Counted from the stretch's first letter, positions 14,601 to 25,215 are shown. The stretch: DNA of 64,000 nucleotides from Sthenelais limicola (GCA_942159475.1 OW804094.1:24102366-24166365); one strand, 5' to 3'. Made by a program: numbers and translations. Notes: generated from the sequence alone by a model not told the origin.

Positions 14601-17600
14601 TGACCGCAGCGCAACATTGTGAAATATGCTTGTCACAATGTGGCGCTGCGGTAGCGATCTTGTATGTTCACTTAAACTCACTGAAATGACTATTTAAACC
14701 CATCGTACAGAAACATGTCATACATAGTTTTAAAGTTCTTCCCCTAAGCCTTCCTATCTAGTAAGTTAACTATTTGTATATTAAAAACTGAGTGATGTGG
14801 TTCAGAGTAAGTTAAACAAATTTCAGATATCACGCGTACATTCTCCCACACAATAAAGCATGGCCAGTATCACATTCCCGCCCATACAAAAGTTGGGTGA
14901 TCCACGTTTTAGCGAGTGGTAAATATGTTTGTCTATATGTGTCAGATTTTCAGAAAATGTACAATTAGCAGCTGTACACATTGAGTAAATTCTGCTAAAT
15001 TAGGCTGCAATTTGGTCAATACTAGGTAAATTCAGTCAATATTAAGTCAATTTGAGTATATTTGGCATTGCATTGATTCTAGCAATCTTTTTGGTTAGGT
15101 TGAACTGAATTTTGAACTTTATTTTCGTCTGAAATTTGGGTTATTTGAGAAGATTGGCGAAGTTAAATTGTAGATTTTCTGAAAATCTGACCCTATTATG
15201 AAGTTAAGTACTTACAACCACACTTTTATTGAGTAACGCCAGTTAGCAACAATGTCCAACGCTGCTCCTTGTGCTGTGATGGTTAAACCGTCCGCATCTA
15301 TTTGGGCATTCACAATAGGCTTGACAAAGTTGTCAATTGTTATCCTTGAAAAAAAAACGAAAAAGATAGTTCAATTTTTATTGAGTAACGCCAGTTAGCA
15401 ACAATGTCCAACGCTGCTCCTTGTGCTGTGATGGTTAAACCGTCCGCATCTATTTGGGCATTCACAATAGGCTTGACAAAGTTGTCAATTGTTATCCTTG
15501 AACAAAAACGAAAAAGATAGTTCAATTTTTATTCTGTGATTGTAAGGTACATTTTCACTACAACCATTAATTCTGCTCAATGTAAACATATTAATCATCT
15601 AAAAACGAATCAAAATTAAAATCATTATAATGTTTGTTATGTAGACGGTAGTATTGTGGGTTTTCTTGATTGTTATTTTCCTATGTGATCATTTTCCAAT
15701 AGTACGGCAAGCTGTTTGGGTAACAATTCAAGAAACACTGTTTCTTGAGATAAAACACTGTTTTAACTCGAGAAACACTGTTTTATCTTGAGAAACACTG
15801 TTTTATCTCAACAAACATTGATTTTCAGGCGAGAATCGGTGTTTCTTGAGATAAATTGGTGCTTCTTGAGATAAATCGGTGTTTCCCGACTTAAATTGGT
15901 GTTTCTCGAGATAAATCAGTGTTTCTCTAGATGAATCAGTGTTTCTCGAGATAAATCAGTGTTTCTCAAAAGATAAATCGGTGTTTTTCGAAATAAATCG
16001 GTGTTTCTTGAATTGTTACCCAAACGGCTTGCCATACTATGGGGAGTTTTTCTCATAATAGTTTTGTCACCAGCTTAGTTTTGTTTTCTACAGTTTTGTT
16101 TTCTACAGTATGGGACATACATTACTGAATAAATACAAAATGTCCACTGCAAGTTTCCCCATATTTCTACCAATAATATTGACAGTCAAAAGCTACACAG
16201 TTAAAGAAAAAAGCCATAATTATGTTGCGGGGGTCAGAGAAAAACTGTGGCCAATTGAATTATACCATGTCATCCCCTTTCAGGAGTAGCGCATGAAAAA
16301 TATAAAATCTAGAAAATTGAATTTATCTTCAACTCCAAACAGGTATGATAGTTATGCCCAAAGGCACGGCAATGTGTTGTAATCGAACGAGACAAATGAA
16401 CGGAATCGGCTTGATCTCATGGTTTAAAAAATAATGGTATCTCAAAATCCATAATTGTGATCCGTTTCAGGAAAATGAGTCATAAGTCGCAAAATATGGA
16501 TTTTGAGATATCACCATTTGAAAAGGGGAGGTTAAACTGATTCCAATGGATGTAAATACTAGGAGGTTTAATAAGTATTTCTATATTTTAAGTTTAATAT
16601 GTATATTTTTGAAAAAAAAGTTTGCAATATTTCTGGATGGGTAATTACCAGTAAAGTAACTAAATATACTCCGTACGAATGTCTTCAAAACGCAAGGATA
16701 TATTGAATACAATGTCCCAAAATGTGTTACGTAGATTCATATGACTATGAGTGCTAAACCCTTTCAAGATCAGAACATTTTCAATAAAGAAATCTTGTGA
16801 AAAACACACTTTGAAAAATATAAATTTTGCGACTTGTGACTTATTTTCCTGAAACGGATCACATATTGATAATCACACACCAAGAGGACTGTATTGATGA
16901 TGACATGCTGTCTAGCTATAGGAATACTGGGGTATACACCATGAACAGATTATTATTGCATACAGAACTTTTATTTGTTCCTTTCTTTTTTATCAAAGCA
17001 AACTCACCCTGTAACGCTTGCCTTGCTCGATGTGTAGTCAGGTATAGTGAGACCCTTCAGATCAAAAGCCTGCATCACTTGTTTTGCCGCTGAATTAGAA
17101 GCAAATTATGATTAATAAATTGTGAAAAATTAGCAAATTGAAAACCCAAATGCCAACCAGTTGTGACAATCGGTCATATTAGTGAATTTCTAAAGTCATT
17201 TCAAATGGAGTATACCTAGCTACTGTACTAGTAATTATCCACTCAGACACATTGCACACTTCTTTTTCAAACATAGACAAAAACAAACATAAACTATAGA
17301 AATGCTTTTTAGATGTCTTTAACAACATTGGAATCCACTAAATCTCATATTTTCAAATAAGATGCTCAAACCCAATCTTTTCGCGACTCATTTGTGTGTA
17401 TACATGTATGTATATGGGTCAGATTTTCAGAATATGTACAATTATCCTTTCCCAGTCCTCTCAATTACCCCAAATTTCAGACGAAAATAGAGTTCAAACT
17501 ACAGTTCAACCTAACCAAACAGATTGCTAGAACCAATGAAATGCTGAATATACTCGAATTTACCTAGTATTGCACAAATTGCAGTGTAATTTAGCTGAAT

Positions 17601-20600
17601 TTACTAAATTTGTAGAGCTGCCAATTGTACATTTCCTGAAAACCTGACCCGTATTGTTTATTTCCTGTTCAATACAATTACATCAAGACATTCAATACCT
17701 GAAAATGGGTGCCCCATTCTATGCTAATCATAGATCTACCAAGAGGTCCCTTCTACCTAATTTATATATATTTACAGTTAAGCTGTTTACCATTGAGCTT
17801 GTCTGTGACATATTAGAAATATATGTGATGTGTTTCAGGAAAATGAGTCATAAGTCGCAAAATTGATATTTTTCAAAGCGTTTTTTTCTCAAGATCACAT
17901 TATTGAAATGTTCTGATCTTTGGAGAGTGTGTCACTTATGGCTATGTCAATTGATGTATCAAATTCCAGTACAATCTATGTAATATATCCTTTGGTTTTA
18001 AAGGTCCTCATATGGACTACATTTAGTTACTTTACTGTTTAGTGACTGCTGGAAATATTGGTAACTTTTTTTTTCAAAAACGAAAATATTAAACTTAAAA
18101 TCTAGAAATACTTATTATTTTATCAAAGTGTTTACTATCATTGGAATCGTCTTGATCTCATCTTTTCAAATATAATAGTATCTCAAAATTTATTTTTTGC
18201 GACTTATGACTCATTTTCCTGAAACACATCACATATACCCATGATAACTTAATAACTAAGATGAATCATGAATCATCCCTCATAGTGCGACATAGCTACC
18301 TTGTATTCCTTCTCAACTATCTTACTTCCCTCCCCCACCCCACCATGGGTATGTAGCTCTATGATCACGCAACTCTATTCAATTCAATATATTCTTTATT
18401 TGTACCTAAATATGTCGTACAAATAGGAGCCATGTTTCAGAAAATAAATCCTGGTCTTCCAGCATGGTCCTTGACTACTGGGGTAGATAATGTTTAGATA
18501 ATGTTTGTAAAGGCCAGAAAGTTATTTGTTGCTACACAGAATGTCTACACTAAATATCTTTGTTGTTACACAAAATGTCTACACAGAATATAACACAACG
18601 TGATTTATATACACATTGCATTTGAGAGGTGCAATAATATTTGTATGCTATGTGTACTATAAAAAATTGAATTGCGTTTTGTTTTAATTTTTAGATACTT
18701 TATGATGATTCAAAACCAAAAATATAGGTTTATATATTAATATTGGCCTATGCTAGGGGCATATAATAAATAGTGAATGGAACTCGGTAGTTATCTACTA
18801 GTAATTGAATATTGATTGGACGAGAGTGTGTAGCAATCAAGTCCAATAAATAGTCTGACAAGCACCTCGTTCCATTCTCTCTATATGTTTCTGGAAAATG
18901 ACTCACAAGTCGCGAACATTGGATTTTGAAATATCATCATATTTGAAAAGATGAGACCAAGCCGATTCCAATGATAGTAAACAGTAGGACATAGATAATG
19001 TGTATTTCTATATTTTATGTTTGATACTCTTATTTTTGAAAAAAAAAAGTTTGGAATATTTCTTGGTGGGTATTTACAAGTAAAGTAGCTAAATAAACTA
19101 TATACGATTATCTTAGAAATCAATAGATATATTTAATGCTCTGTCCTGGAATTTAGTATGTAGATTAAATGACTAAGGGCGGTAGACCCTGCATAAATCA
19201 GAACATTTCAATAAAGAGATCTTGTAAAAGAAAGGATTTGACGAATATTATTTTTGCGACTATGTTGGAACTCTCTTGATACAGTAGCCCATAAATTGAG
19301 CAACATAAATCATTTAGAACCTAGATATGTCTAGATGCTGTTTCTAAATTAAGAACAAATGAAGATGTACCCAGAGCTAGAGCTACTCGCCAATATGATG
19401 CACCCATATTGTTTCAATTCATTCCAAAAAAAGAATCAGATAAATGGTCATTACAAAATCAGGTAGCTTATACCTGGAATCACCTTCCAATTAGGCTGAG
19501 AAATATTCAAGACGATATCATGTTTAAAAACCAAATTAAAAAGTTCTACCTGGATAAAGGCTAAATGGGCCTGTCACCCAGTTTGCTCTCACTCTCACTC
19601 CTCACCTTTAATTAAAATGCTAATATAGATTATCTACATCATCACTCATCATTTCTAAACTCATATGTCCATTATGTGTTTATATAATTCCTTCATATAT
19701 ATTGTATAGAACTCTTTATTATAATACACTCATTTTGTATATCTCTATGAAATATAAATAGAATTGATAGCAGATAACCTATAAAAACGCTAACTGTTTG
19801 CGGCGGTTACTTCTGCTTGTTTTCCCATTTTTTTCTGTTTGAAAATAAACACGTCCAAAAAAAAAATACGATTGATTTATTATAGTTATAGTTTGTATAG
19901 TTGTTCCGTATGTTATCTTGTAATCTGTTTTTGATTTGTGATGTCTTTCAGGAAAATGAGTCATAAGTCGCAAAAAATAGATTTTGAGATACCATTATAT
20001 TTGGAAAAATGAGATCAAGCCGATTCCAATGATAGTAAACAGTCTAATAATCTAATCAATATTTCTAGATTTTAAGTTTGATATTTTCGTTTTTGAAAAA
20101 AAAAATTCTAATATTTCCGGGGGTCAATAAACAGTAAAATAACTAAATGTAGTCCATATGAGGACCTTTAAAACGATAGGATATATTGCATAGATTGTCC
20201 TGAAATTTGATACATCGATTGATATAACTATACATGATAAACCCTCTAAATATTAGAACGTTCCAATAATGTGATCTTGTAAAAAAACACTTTGAAAAAT
20301 ATCAATTTTGCGACTTATGACTCATTTTCCTGAAACACATCACATTTATCAACAGTTCTGGGACCGTCCAACAAGTAGCTATTGTTCCTATGTTATGTGT
20401 TTTACGTTCCATGTTTTATTTTTGTTTTCCTTGGTCTGGACCAAAAGATACCTTTTTAAATATATTATATCTGTTAATGTGAAATATTATTAGCTCGACC
20501 TTAATATATGTTAGACAGTTGAGAAACTAATGTTTATTCATGATACTTCATCTAGTTCTAACCAACCACTAAGCACTAGACGTTTAAAACAACAAAAACC

Positions 20601-20934
20601 TCCCCATTTCTGATTGCCCTCTGCAAATCATAATTATAATTGAATTAAAATTGTTTTCTCCAGAAATATGGCTCCTATTTGTACGAACAAATGATATTTT
20701 GAATTGAATTGAATTCGTGTAGTTCCCCTTAGACTAGAGTACATGCCACGCAAAACTACAAGAAATATCACACAAGTACAAACAAAAGATAATGATAATT
20801 ATGATTGGAAACCTACCATAGTCGATGCCCTTCTCAGTGGTCCTAAAGCGGATTGCTGGGCGTTTAGCCACGGTCATGGTGACCCAAAGTGCCAGGCACA
20901 CCAATTGCCAGACGTTTCGCGTGCTTGTCTTCAT
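799..20934 (-). CDS. BPI/LBP-family lipid-binding protein, 15 exons, 469 aa
   Basis: Exons in transcript order: 20817-20934, 17008-17089, 15216-15344, 13426-13499, 12679-12839, 11788-11848, 10003-10094, 9542-9715, 9034-9184, 7602-7666, 6318-6385, 4489-4528, 3636-3702, 1773-1849, 799-849. All junctions have AG acceptors and GT donors, and phases agree throughout, giving 1410 nt and 469 residues. The protein starts with a signal peptide (about residues 1-23), then the BPI-like GIDYA motif. C149 and C190, 41 positions apart, fit the family's conserved disulfide. The order of segments follows the two BPI barrels to the C-terminal strand. The family binds LPS and other lipids and acts in secreted antibacterial defence; that role is inferred here. 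Least certain are the exon 10 ends and the exon 9 donor (GTAACG). Short gaps against vertebrate BPI lie near the exon 2/3 and 8/9 joints, so a small exon could be missing. Confidence -1.
1411..1503 (+). mobile_element. Family A element, right-hand fragment
   Basis: Matches the right 93 bp of the 235-bp family A element, ending in a decayed CTGATTC terminus. The left part is absent. Confidence -1.
2292..2400. repeat. Imperfect inverted repeat with arms of about 36 bp
   Basis: The left arm begins GATCCTGAGGTTATGATC and continues to CTAAGGCT (about 2292-2328). The right arm is its imperfect reverse complement (about 2364-2400). It lies in intron 13 of the BPI/LBP gene and would fold into a long hairpin. 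Confidence -1.
2586..2750 (+). mobile_element. tRNA-derived SINE-like unit
   Basis: A pol III A-box-like TGGTCTAAATTG (2606-2617) is followed 20 nt later by a B-box-like GAGTTTGAACCCG (2638-2650), the spacing of a tRNA gene. A non-tRNA body follows. The true right end is not clear. Confidence -1.
2975..3275 (+). repeat. Dispersed G-rich repeat, copy 1 (family D)
   Basis: A G-rich segment resembling the reverse complement of 58775-59095, including a shared stretch of the GATGGGGAGCAGAGGTCA type. Ends approximate. Confidence -1.
3778..3966 (+). repeat. Dispersed repeat family C, copy 1
   Basis: About 190 bp running from GCATAGCCGCCATTTTG to CCCATCTTTCCCATCATGC. Related copies lie at 29497-29651 (inverted), 59206-59394 (inverted) and 62383-62572. 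No clear terminal inverted repeats. Confidence -1.
4223..4457 (-). mobile_element. Family A miniature element, 235 bp
   Basis: Terminal inverted repeats of the GGGTCAGATTTTC type, with TTAT on both sides (4219-4222, 4458-4461). It ends 32 bp short of BPI/LBP exon 12. Confidence -1.
4889..5193 (+). repeat. Dispersed repeat of about 305 bp, copy 1
   Basis: Closely resembles 9217-9522 in the same orientation, from CATGTACCAAATTT to GGAAAGTAGGTAA. This copy is in intron 11; the other almost fills intron 8. Confidence -1.
5568..5628 (-). mobile_element. Poly(A)-only insertion with 15-bp target duplication
   Basis: A pure T run, about 31 nt, is flanked by two copies of AGATTTATCAATATT (5568-5582 and 5614-5628). 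This looks like target-primed reverse transcription in which only the poly(A) tail was copied. Confidence -1.
6448..6903 (+). mobile_element. Family B miniature element, 456 bp
   Basis: Termini of the GTGATGTGTTTCAGG type and its inverse; ATAT on both sides (6444-6447, 6904-6907). Longer than the usual 406-408 bp. Confidence -1.
7098..7332 (-). mobile_element. Family A element, subtype 2, 235 bp
   Basis: Terminal inverted repeats present but slightly decayed (GTGTCAG at the left). Flanks ATGT and ATAT differ. It lies 29 bp from another family A copy in the opposite orientation. Confidence -1.
7362..7596 (+). mobile_element. Family A element abutting the BPI/LBP exon 10 donor
   Basis: 235 bp with good termini; flanks ATAA and ACAA differ at one base. 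Its right terminus lies within 6 bp of the 3' end of exon 10, so element bases form part of the present donor context. Confidence -1.
8736..8943. mobile_element. Foldback element of about 208 bp
   Basis: The arms carry ACTGGCTGCGGTAAGCTCTG repeats and their inverse. The centre holds another inverted repeat, CCTGCCTACATGG and CCATGTAGGCAGG, so most of the element can pair with itself. It lies in intron 9, about 90 bp from exon 9. Confidence -1.
9217..9522 (+). repeat. Dispersed repeat of about 305 bp, copy 2, filling intron 8
   Basis: Occupies about 306 of the 357 bp of intron 8 (9185-9541). See 4889-5193 for the other copy. Confidence -1.
10611..11264. repeat. Direct duplication of about 135 bp flanking a family B remnant
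   Basis: The segments 10611-10748 and 11132-11264 are nearly identical, beginning TTGTTGGGTGC. Between them lies a family B element (10749-11131) with a decayed left end. Confidence -1.
10749..11131 (+). mobile_element. Family B element, left end decayed
   Basis: The body and right terminus match family B (TTTGCGACTTATGACTC then a decayed ATCAC). The left terminus is missing or degraded. Confidence -1.
12041..12405 (+). mobile_element. Family B element, left-truncated
   Basis: Begins inside the element at TTTGAGATATCACC and ends at a good ACATCAC terminus. The ATAT that follows is also the target duplication of the family A element starting at 12410. Confidence -1.
12410..12644 (+). mobile_element. 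Family A element, 235 bp, inserted at the end of family B
   Basis: ATAT on both sides (12406-12409, 12645-12648). It ends 34 bp before BPI/LBP exon 5. Confidence -1.
14939..15193 (+). mobile_element. Family A element, 255 bp
   Basis: Terminal repeats GTGTCAG and CTGACCC. About 20 bp longer than other copies because an internal GTCAATA-containing segment is repeated. Flanks ATAT and TATT do not match exactly. Confidence -1.
15216..15344 (-). CDS. BPI/LBP exon 3, functional copy
   Basis: The acceptor is a T-rich run ending CAAG and the donor is GTAAGT. The exon encodes 43 residues beginning ITIDNF and ending in a WRYSIKVW-like strand, in phase with exons 2 and 4. A near-identical copy precedes it in transcription (see the duplication at 15224-15526); only this copy has a donor. 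Confidence -1.
15224..15526. repeat. Tandem duplication of about 152 bp spanning exon 3
   Basis: Units 15224-15375 and 15376-15526 are near identical; one base change and a one-base length change are visible in the A-run. The 7-mer TTTTATT lies at both ends and at the junction (15224, 15376, 15527), the mark of duplication between short direct repeats. Confidence -1.
15376..15496 (-). pseudogene. Duplicated BPI/LBP exon 3 without splice donor
   Basis: Repeats the acceptor and about 120 nt of exon 3. It lacks the last codons and the GTAAGT donor because the duplication ended inside the exon. If spliced in, it would read into the T-rich acceptor tract of the second copy. Confidence -1.
15699..16040. 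mobile_element. Inverted-repeat element with internal tandem repeats
   Basis: Inverted termini of about 40 bp of the ATAGTACGGCAAGC type (with TTTGGGTAACAATTC inside) enclose about a dozen short units of the GAGATAAATCGGTGTTTC type, in inverted orientation in the left part. No ORF. Target duplication not clear. Confidence -1.
16457..16862 (+). mobile_element. Family B element, 406 bp
   Basis: Both termini present (GTGATCCGTTTCAGG and inverse). Flanks AATT and ATAT differ. Ends about 145 bp before BPI/LBP exon 2. Confidence -1.
17416..17650 (-). mobile_element. Family A element, 235 bp
   Basis: Good termini; flanks ATAT and GTAT differ at one base. Confidence -1.
17825..18232 (+). mobile_element. 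Family B element, 408 bp, well preserved
   Basis: Termini GTGATGTGTTTCAGG and exact inverse; ATAT on both sides (17821-17824, 18233-18236). A good reference copy. Confidence -1.
18379..18480 (-). repeat. LINE/SINE-type 3' tail with ATTCAA repeats
   Basis: On the minus strand it reads ATGGCTCCTATTTGTACGA and ends TTGAATTGAAT. A related tail lies at 20640-20713 on the plus strand. Probably 3' ends of non-LTR elements. Confidence -1.
18888..19262 (+). mobile_element. Family B element, both ends damaged
   Basis: The body matches family B. The left terminus is reduced to TATGTTTCTGG and the right is cut off at the following LINE remnant. Confidence -1.
19330..19564 (+). pseudogene. 3' end of a non-LTR retrotransposon reverse transcriptase ORF
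   Basis: In one frame the sequence encodes about 75 residues including AYTWNHLPIRLRNIQ followed by a FKNQIKKFYL-like end and a TAA stop at 19562-19564. This WN-LP-LRN pattern is the usual C-terminus of CR1/L2/Jockey-type LINE polyproteins. A TAG lies just upstream, so it is a 5'-truncated dead copy in intron 1 of the BPI/LBP gene. Confidence -1.
19938..20343 (+). mobile_element. Family B element, 406 bp
   Basis: Good termini and ATTT on both sides (19934-19937, 20344-20347). Confidence -1.
20640..20713 (+). repeat. LINE/SINE-type 3' tail with TTGAA repeats
   Basis: Contains ATGGCTCCTATTTGTACGA and ends in GAATTGAATTGAAT; related to 18379-18480 in the opposite orientation. It ends about 100 bp from BPI/LBP exon 1. 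Confidence -1.
20817..20934 (-). CDS. BPI/LBP exon 1: start codon and signal peptide
   Basis: The exon opens with MKTSTRNVWQLVCLALWV, a typical secretory signal, and ends GIDY followed by donor GTAGGT. This matches the N-terminal barrel of the BPI family. It is the first ATG downstream of the TATA-like sequence at 20996-21003, which decides the start. Confidence -1.
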
Positions 20935-20995
20935 GGCTGCAGTGTAGAAGAACGGGCAGAGTGCTTCTGATAGATGTAAACTACTATATCCCCTC

Positions 20996-21003
20996 TATAT
21001 ATA
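20996..21003 (-). promoter_or_regulatory. Putative TATA box of the BPI/LBP gene
   Basis: TATATATA on the minus strand, about 62 bp upstream of the ATG. A start site about 30 bp downstream would leave a 5' leader of about 30 nt. Motif and spacing only. Confidence -1.
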
Positions 21004-21300
21004 CAGAGTCTGGCAACAAGGAACTTTATAAATCCGTTCCTTACTTCTTGCAAAAAGATCATCGGGAGTGTCTTCTCTTCATGTTGGGTGTGACAAAAAT
21101 AAGGCACTATTATTGTAAGGCATTATTATTGTAAGCCAAGTCGACCGAGAGAGGAAGTCGAAACTAACTTCTTTTTGCTCACAGACGGAGCAAATAAAAG
21201 GTACTAAGCAAGGATATCGTCTGACTCATCAAAGGAGTGTGGCGGATAGGTCCCTGGATCTATGGATATGACACATATATATTCACGCAACGCCTTTAAT

Positions 21301-21535
21301 GGGTCAGATTTTCAGAAAATCTACAATTAAACTTCGCCAATCTTCTCAAATAACCGAAATTTCACACAAAAACTAAGTTCAATATACAGTTCAACCTAAA
21401 CAAACAGATTGCTAGATTCAATGCAATGCTGAATATACTCGAATTTACCTAGTATTGACCAAATTGCAGCCTAATTTAGCAGAATTTACTAAATGTGTAC
21501 AGCTGCCAACTGTACATTTTCTGAAAATCTGACCC
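21301..21535 (-). mobile_element. Family A element, 235 bp
   Basis: Exact GGGTCAG and CTGACCC ends with TAAT on both sides (21297-21300, 21536-21539). Confidence -1.
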
Positions 21536-22279
21536 TAATTGGTTTATTGGTGGGCCGAGACCCCCTCCCCTCTGCTAATCGAGTGGTCAGTTAGGGGCGA
21601 GTGGTCAAACAGTTTGAACTGCACCGGTCCCACCTCACTCTCTCCCACGTCACACCCTCGGCACCTGCGACCCCAACTGCAGTTACCAGCATTGTTGTTG
21701 TTGTTGGCACTGATGGTTTTCTTTGAAATCTTGCTTAAAAATACTTTATATAACAAACTGAATCGATAGATCTCTTCCTTTTAGGTATGACACCATTGTG
21801 ATGGGTTCAAATAATGTACCAGGGTTGAAGTTTACTTGTATTCTGTACTTGGAATAACACGCTGTATGACCCCAACTGATTTCCACTATGACCGTAACTG
21901 TATAATGCAGTTACGGGTATACCACTCAATGTTTTTCACCTAGATTACACTGTAGTATAAGCCAGATACATGTATCTGATAACACTCAAACCTAAATGCA
22001 ACTATAGTAAACACCCACAGAACATGACAGCTACTGAAAACGGCTTTTGTTAGGTAAAAACCAACATTGTTTGTTCTAATGGGAACCCACCTTCCGCCAT
22101 TTTGAATGCTGGTAACTGCAGTTGAGGTCGTAGGTGACGAGAGTGTGCACGTACTCACACTGTCCGCGCTGGTTTTCTTTTCTTTTTTGTTTTTGTTTCT
22201 CAATAAATTGGGCGGTCAACAAAGACGGCTGTCACACCACCATCTCTTGTTGAATAAATATTTGAGAGACAACCAATAT

Positions 22280-22514
22280 GGATCTGATTTTCAGAAAATG
22301 TACAATTGGCAGCTCTACACAAATAGGAAATTCTGCTAAATTAGGCTGAAAAATGAAGAATACTGTGTATATCTGAGTATATTGGGTTTCGCATTGGTTT
22401 AAAGTATAAGTTCTGTTATGTTAAACTGCATTTTGAAGATTATTCTTGGCTTAAATGTGGGTTATTTGAGAGGATTGGTGAAAACGAATTGTACATTTTC
22501 TGAAAATCGGACCC
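22280..22514 (+). mobile_element. Family A element, subtype 2, 235 bp
   Basis: ATAT on both sides. The interior matches the subtype with AAAAATGAAGAATAC rather than the GCAATTTGGTCAATAC form. Confidence -1.
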
Positions 22515-22578
22515 ATATATATAAATGGGAAGAACCAGGATACGTTTTTTCTTTCATACTTTTGTGATACATATTGTA

Positions 22579-22813
22579 GGGTGAAGTGTTCTGAGAATGT
22601 ATACTTCGCCTTCACCAATTCTTTCAAATAACTCAAATTTAATGTACAAATTAGCTTCAAAATGCAGTTCAACATTACTAACCCGATTGTTTGAACAAAT
22701 GCAATACCAAATATATTCAGATATACCCAGTTTTTATCATTTTTCAGCCTAATTTAGCAGAATTTTCGAAATGTGTAGAGCTGCTGACTGAACATTTTCT
22801 GACGACCTGACCC
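22579..22813 (-). mobile_element. Family A element, subtype 2, 235 bp
   Basis: Decayed termini but TGTA on both sides (22575-22578, 22814-22817). Confidence -1.
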
Positions 22814-22848
22814 TGTAGTTCCTGGTATCGGGAACGCAAACTCCAAAT

Positions 22849-23083
22849 GGGTCGGATTTTCAGAAAATCTACAATTCAACTTCACCAAATCTCTCAAATA
22901 AACCGAATTTCAGACGAAAATAAAGTTCAAAATACAGTTCAAGCTAAGCAAACAGCTTGCTAGAATCAATGCAATGGCGAATATACTCGAATTTACCTAG
23001 TATTGTCCAAATTACAGCTTAATTTTGCAAAATTTACTCAATGTGTACAGCTGCCAATTGTACATTTTCTGAGAATCTGACCC
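22849..23083 (-). mobile_element. Family A element, 235 bp
   Basis: AAAT on both sides (22845-22848, 23084-23087). This site has no TA, so it argues against a simple TA duplication for the family. Confidence -1.
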
Positions 23084-23457
23084 AAATACCATGTATATAC
23101 ATTTACCATTCGTGCTTCGTGCTTCGTGCCTATAGTTGGTATCTAAGAAAAAAATTATATTCTTTATCTATCTTAGGGCTATGGGGTAATCCCAGTTTCA
23201 ATACTATCTACGAAATTACGCTGGAGTTGAATAAAATTGCATTCCATAATACGTCATCAATAATCATTACGCCTAATCAAATTAGAATTTGATTATTCTA
23301 AATGAGTTAAATAATACATATTTAGGCATGCATGAAAGACATGCCAAATATGTTAACATTCTTAAATGTATCACAAAAAGTACCATTTTGTAGCGTCATT
23401 TAAATTCATGTATCAATTTCCGAGACAGTGTATTAAATATAGTGTTTTTTTATATTT

Positions 23458-23693
23458 AGGTCAGATTTTCAGAAAATGTACAATTGGCAGCTGTACACAT
23501 TTAGAAAATTCTCCTGAATTAGGCAGAAAAATGAAGAACACCCAGTATATCTGAGTATATTTAGTAACGCATTGATTTAAAGTATAAGTTCTGCTAAGTT
23601 AAACTGCATTTTGAAGCTCATTTTTGTCTTAATTGTGGGTTATTTCAGAGGATTGGTGAAGGAGAATTGTACATTTTCTGAAAATCTGAACAC
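23458..23693 (+). mobile_element. Family A element, subtype 2, 236 bp
   Basis: Decayed ends (AGGTCAG, CTGAACAC); flanks do not match exactly. Confidence -1.
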
Positions 23694-23987
23694 ATAACTA
23701 TCCATTTAACAACGTGGACCACCTTCCCTTCCTAAGAGTGCGCAGTGTAACAAATGCCTTGGCCATTGATCCCTAAATTGGGAAGAGTCTAAAAACATTA
23801 ATCGAAATTCGAGGCTCCTCCTCCTGAATAGATTTCAATTGGATTTGCTCTTAACCTCGAGGCACCAAACTGCGTAAAACTCTCATGGCATGGGCTGGGT
23901 GTGAGGAGAGTGGTAATGGGGTCTGGGGAGGGGGAGAGGGAGGGGGAGGGGGTGCAGGAGAGGAATGATTGTTGCAAGCTAAGAATT

Positions 23988-24025
23988 TGTGAAGGTGAAT
24001 TGTACATTTTATGAAAATCTGACCC
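23988..24025 (+). mobile_element. Family A right-end fragment
   Basis: Only the last 38 bp, ending CTGACCC, remain. Confidence -1.
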
Positions 24026-24916
24026 ATTTGATATAAAGTCTTTAAATTTGTTACACACCTTCATGAGTTATGACTCATTTTTCTTAACATATAAGATATT
24101 GGGATGGGCTTACTCCTCTACACTCTATACGCGTCCGGGTTCTCCCCCAGTGTTACGATCTTTGAATGTTTTAGTGATGAAATAAATAAGGAACTCAGAG
24201 GCACGACTGATCTATTAAAGAACCACTATCCAACTAGCTTCATTATGATAAATCCATACAAACAGTCAATGAAAAGGGTGTGTATGCTTGTTACCTCATA
24301 TCCTGGACTGGCTTACAAGTATAAATAGATCTTGAAGGTGAGGGTAGATCGTATTATGCTAAGGGGGGCCGGATGATTTAATAGATGGTTCCTTAGTAGG
24401 GTGGAAATAAAGTATAAAGTATAAATAGAGTTGCACAGTACTGGTACTTATCGATTTTATAACTCTAATAAAGAGGGGATAATAAATAATTAATATAAAC
24501 ATGATGAGGTTATGCAATGTTACATAATGTGTCATAACACTGGCAGTAAACATCAAAGTCCTCTATGCTTACCGCTATGGTACGCCGCTGCCTACAGGAC
24601 GAGAATAGAGTGTACCTGTTGGCAACCCAGGAATCTGCATGCTGGGCTATTATAACTGGTGGGAGAATATGGCCACATATGGGTTGCTTGGTGTACGGAC
24701 ATAATCCCGCCAGTGAAATCCCCCCCAGTCATAACCCCGCCGTCAGAACCCCCCCCCCCTGCCCTTACCCCGCCATGCCAGAACCTTCTCCGCTCTAGAC
24801 TTAAAAAGAATAATTACAAATAAATAATAACATTTGTATTCTATTGTATATTTACGACTAGCAATTCATTTGACTAAATGATGGAAGGGAACCAATTGCA
24901 TTCCTCTACATATAAT

Positions 24917-24976
24917 ACATTTGAGTGAACTAGTGTTTAAATATTATAATACCTAAATACTAGTTCACTCAAATGT
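24917..24976. repeat. Perfect 18-bp inverted repeat (hairpin)
   Basis: ACATTTGAGTGAACTAGT at 24917-24934 and its exact reverse complement at 24959-24976 enclose 24 AT-rich bases. Confidence -1.
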
Positions 24977-25215
24977 CTGTGTTCTTTCCCCTTTTTTTAC
25001 CTTTAGCTACCTTTAATAATGGAACCTTACCTCTACTGTCTATTTAAACAGTGCGTCCCTATTGTTTATTCAAGAATCATAATGTTTATTCAATGTTTAT
25101 TCAAGTAATTATGCACCATATTCCTGCTATACAGTCCCGTGTAAATGTTAACCATGTAGCAGCTGCAATACTAATGGGATAAGAGCTTGCGTTATAAGGT
25201 ACTATAAGGACCATA

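Noticed and set aside
19338..19564. LINE remnant as an exon of the BPI/LBP gene
   Set aside because: Wrong strand for that gene and a typical LINE C-terminal pattern.
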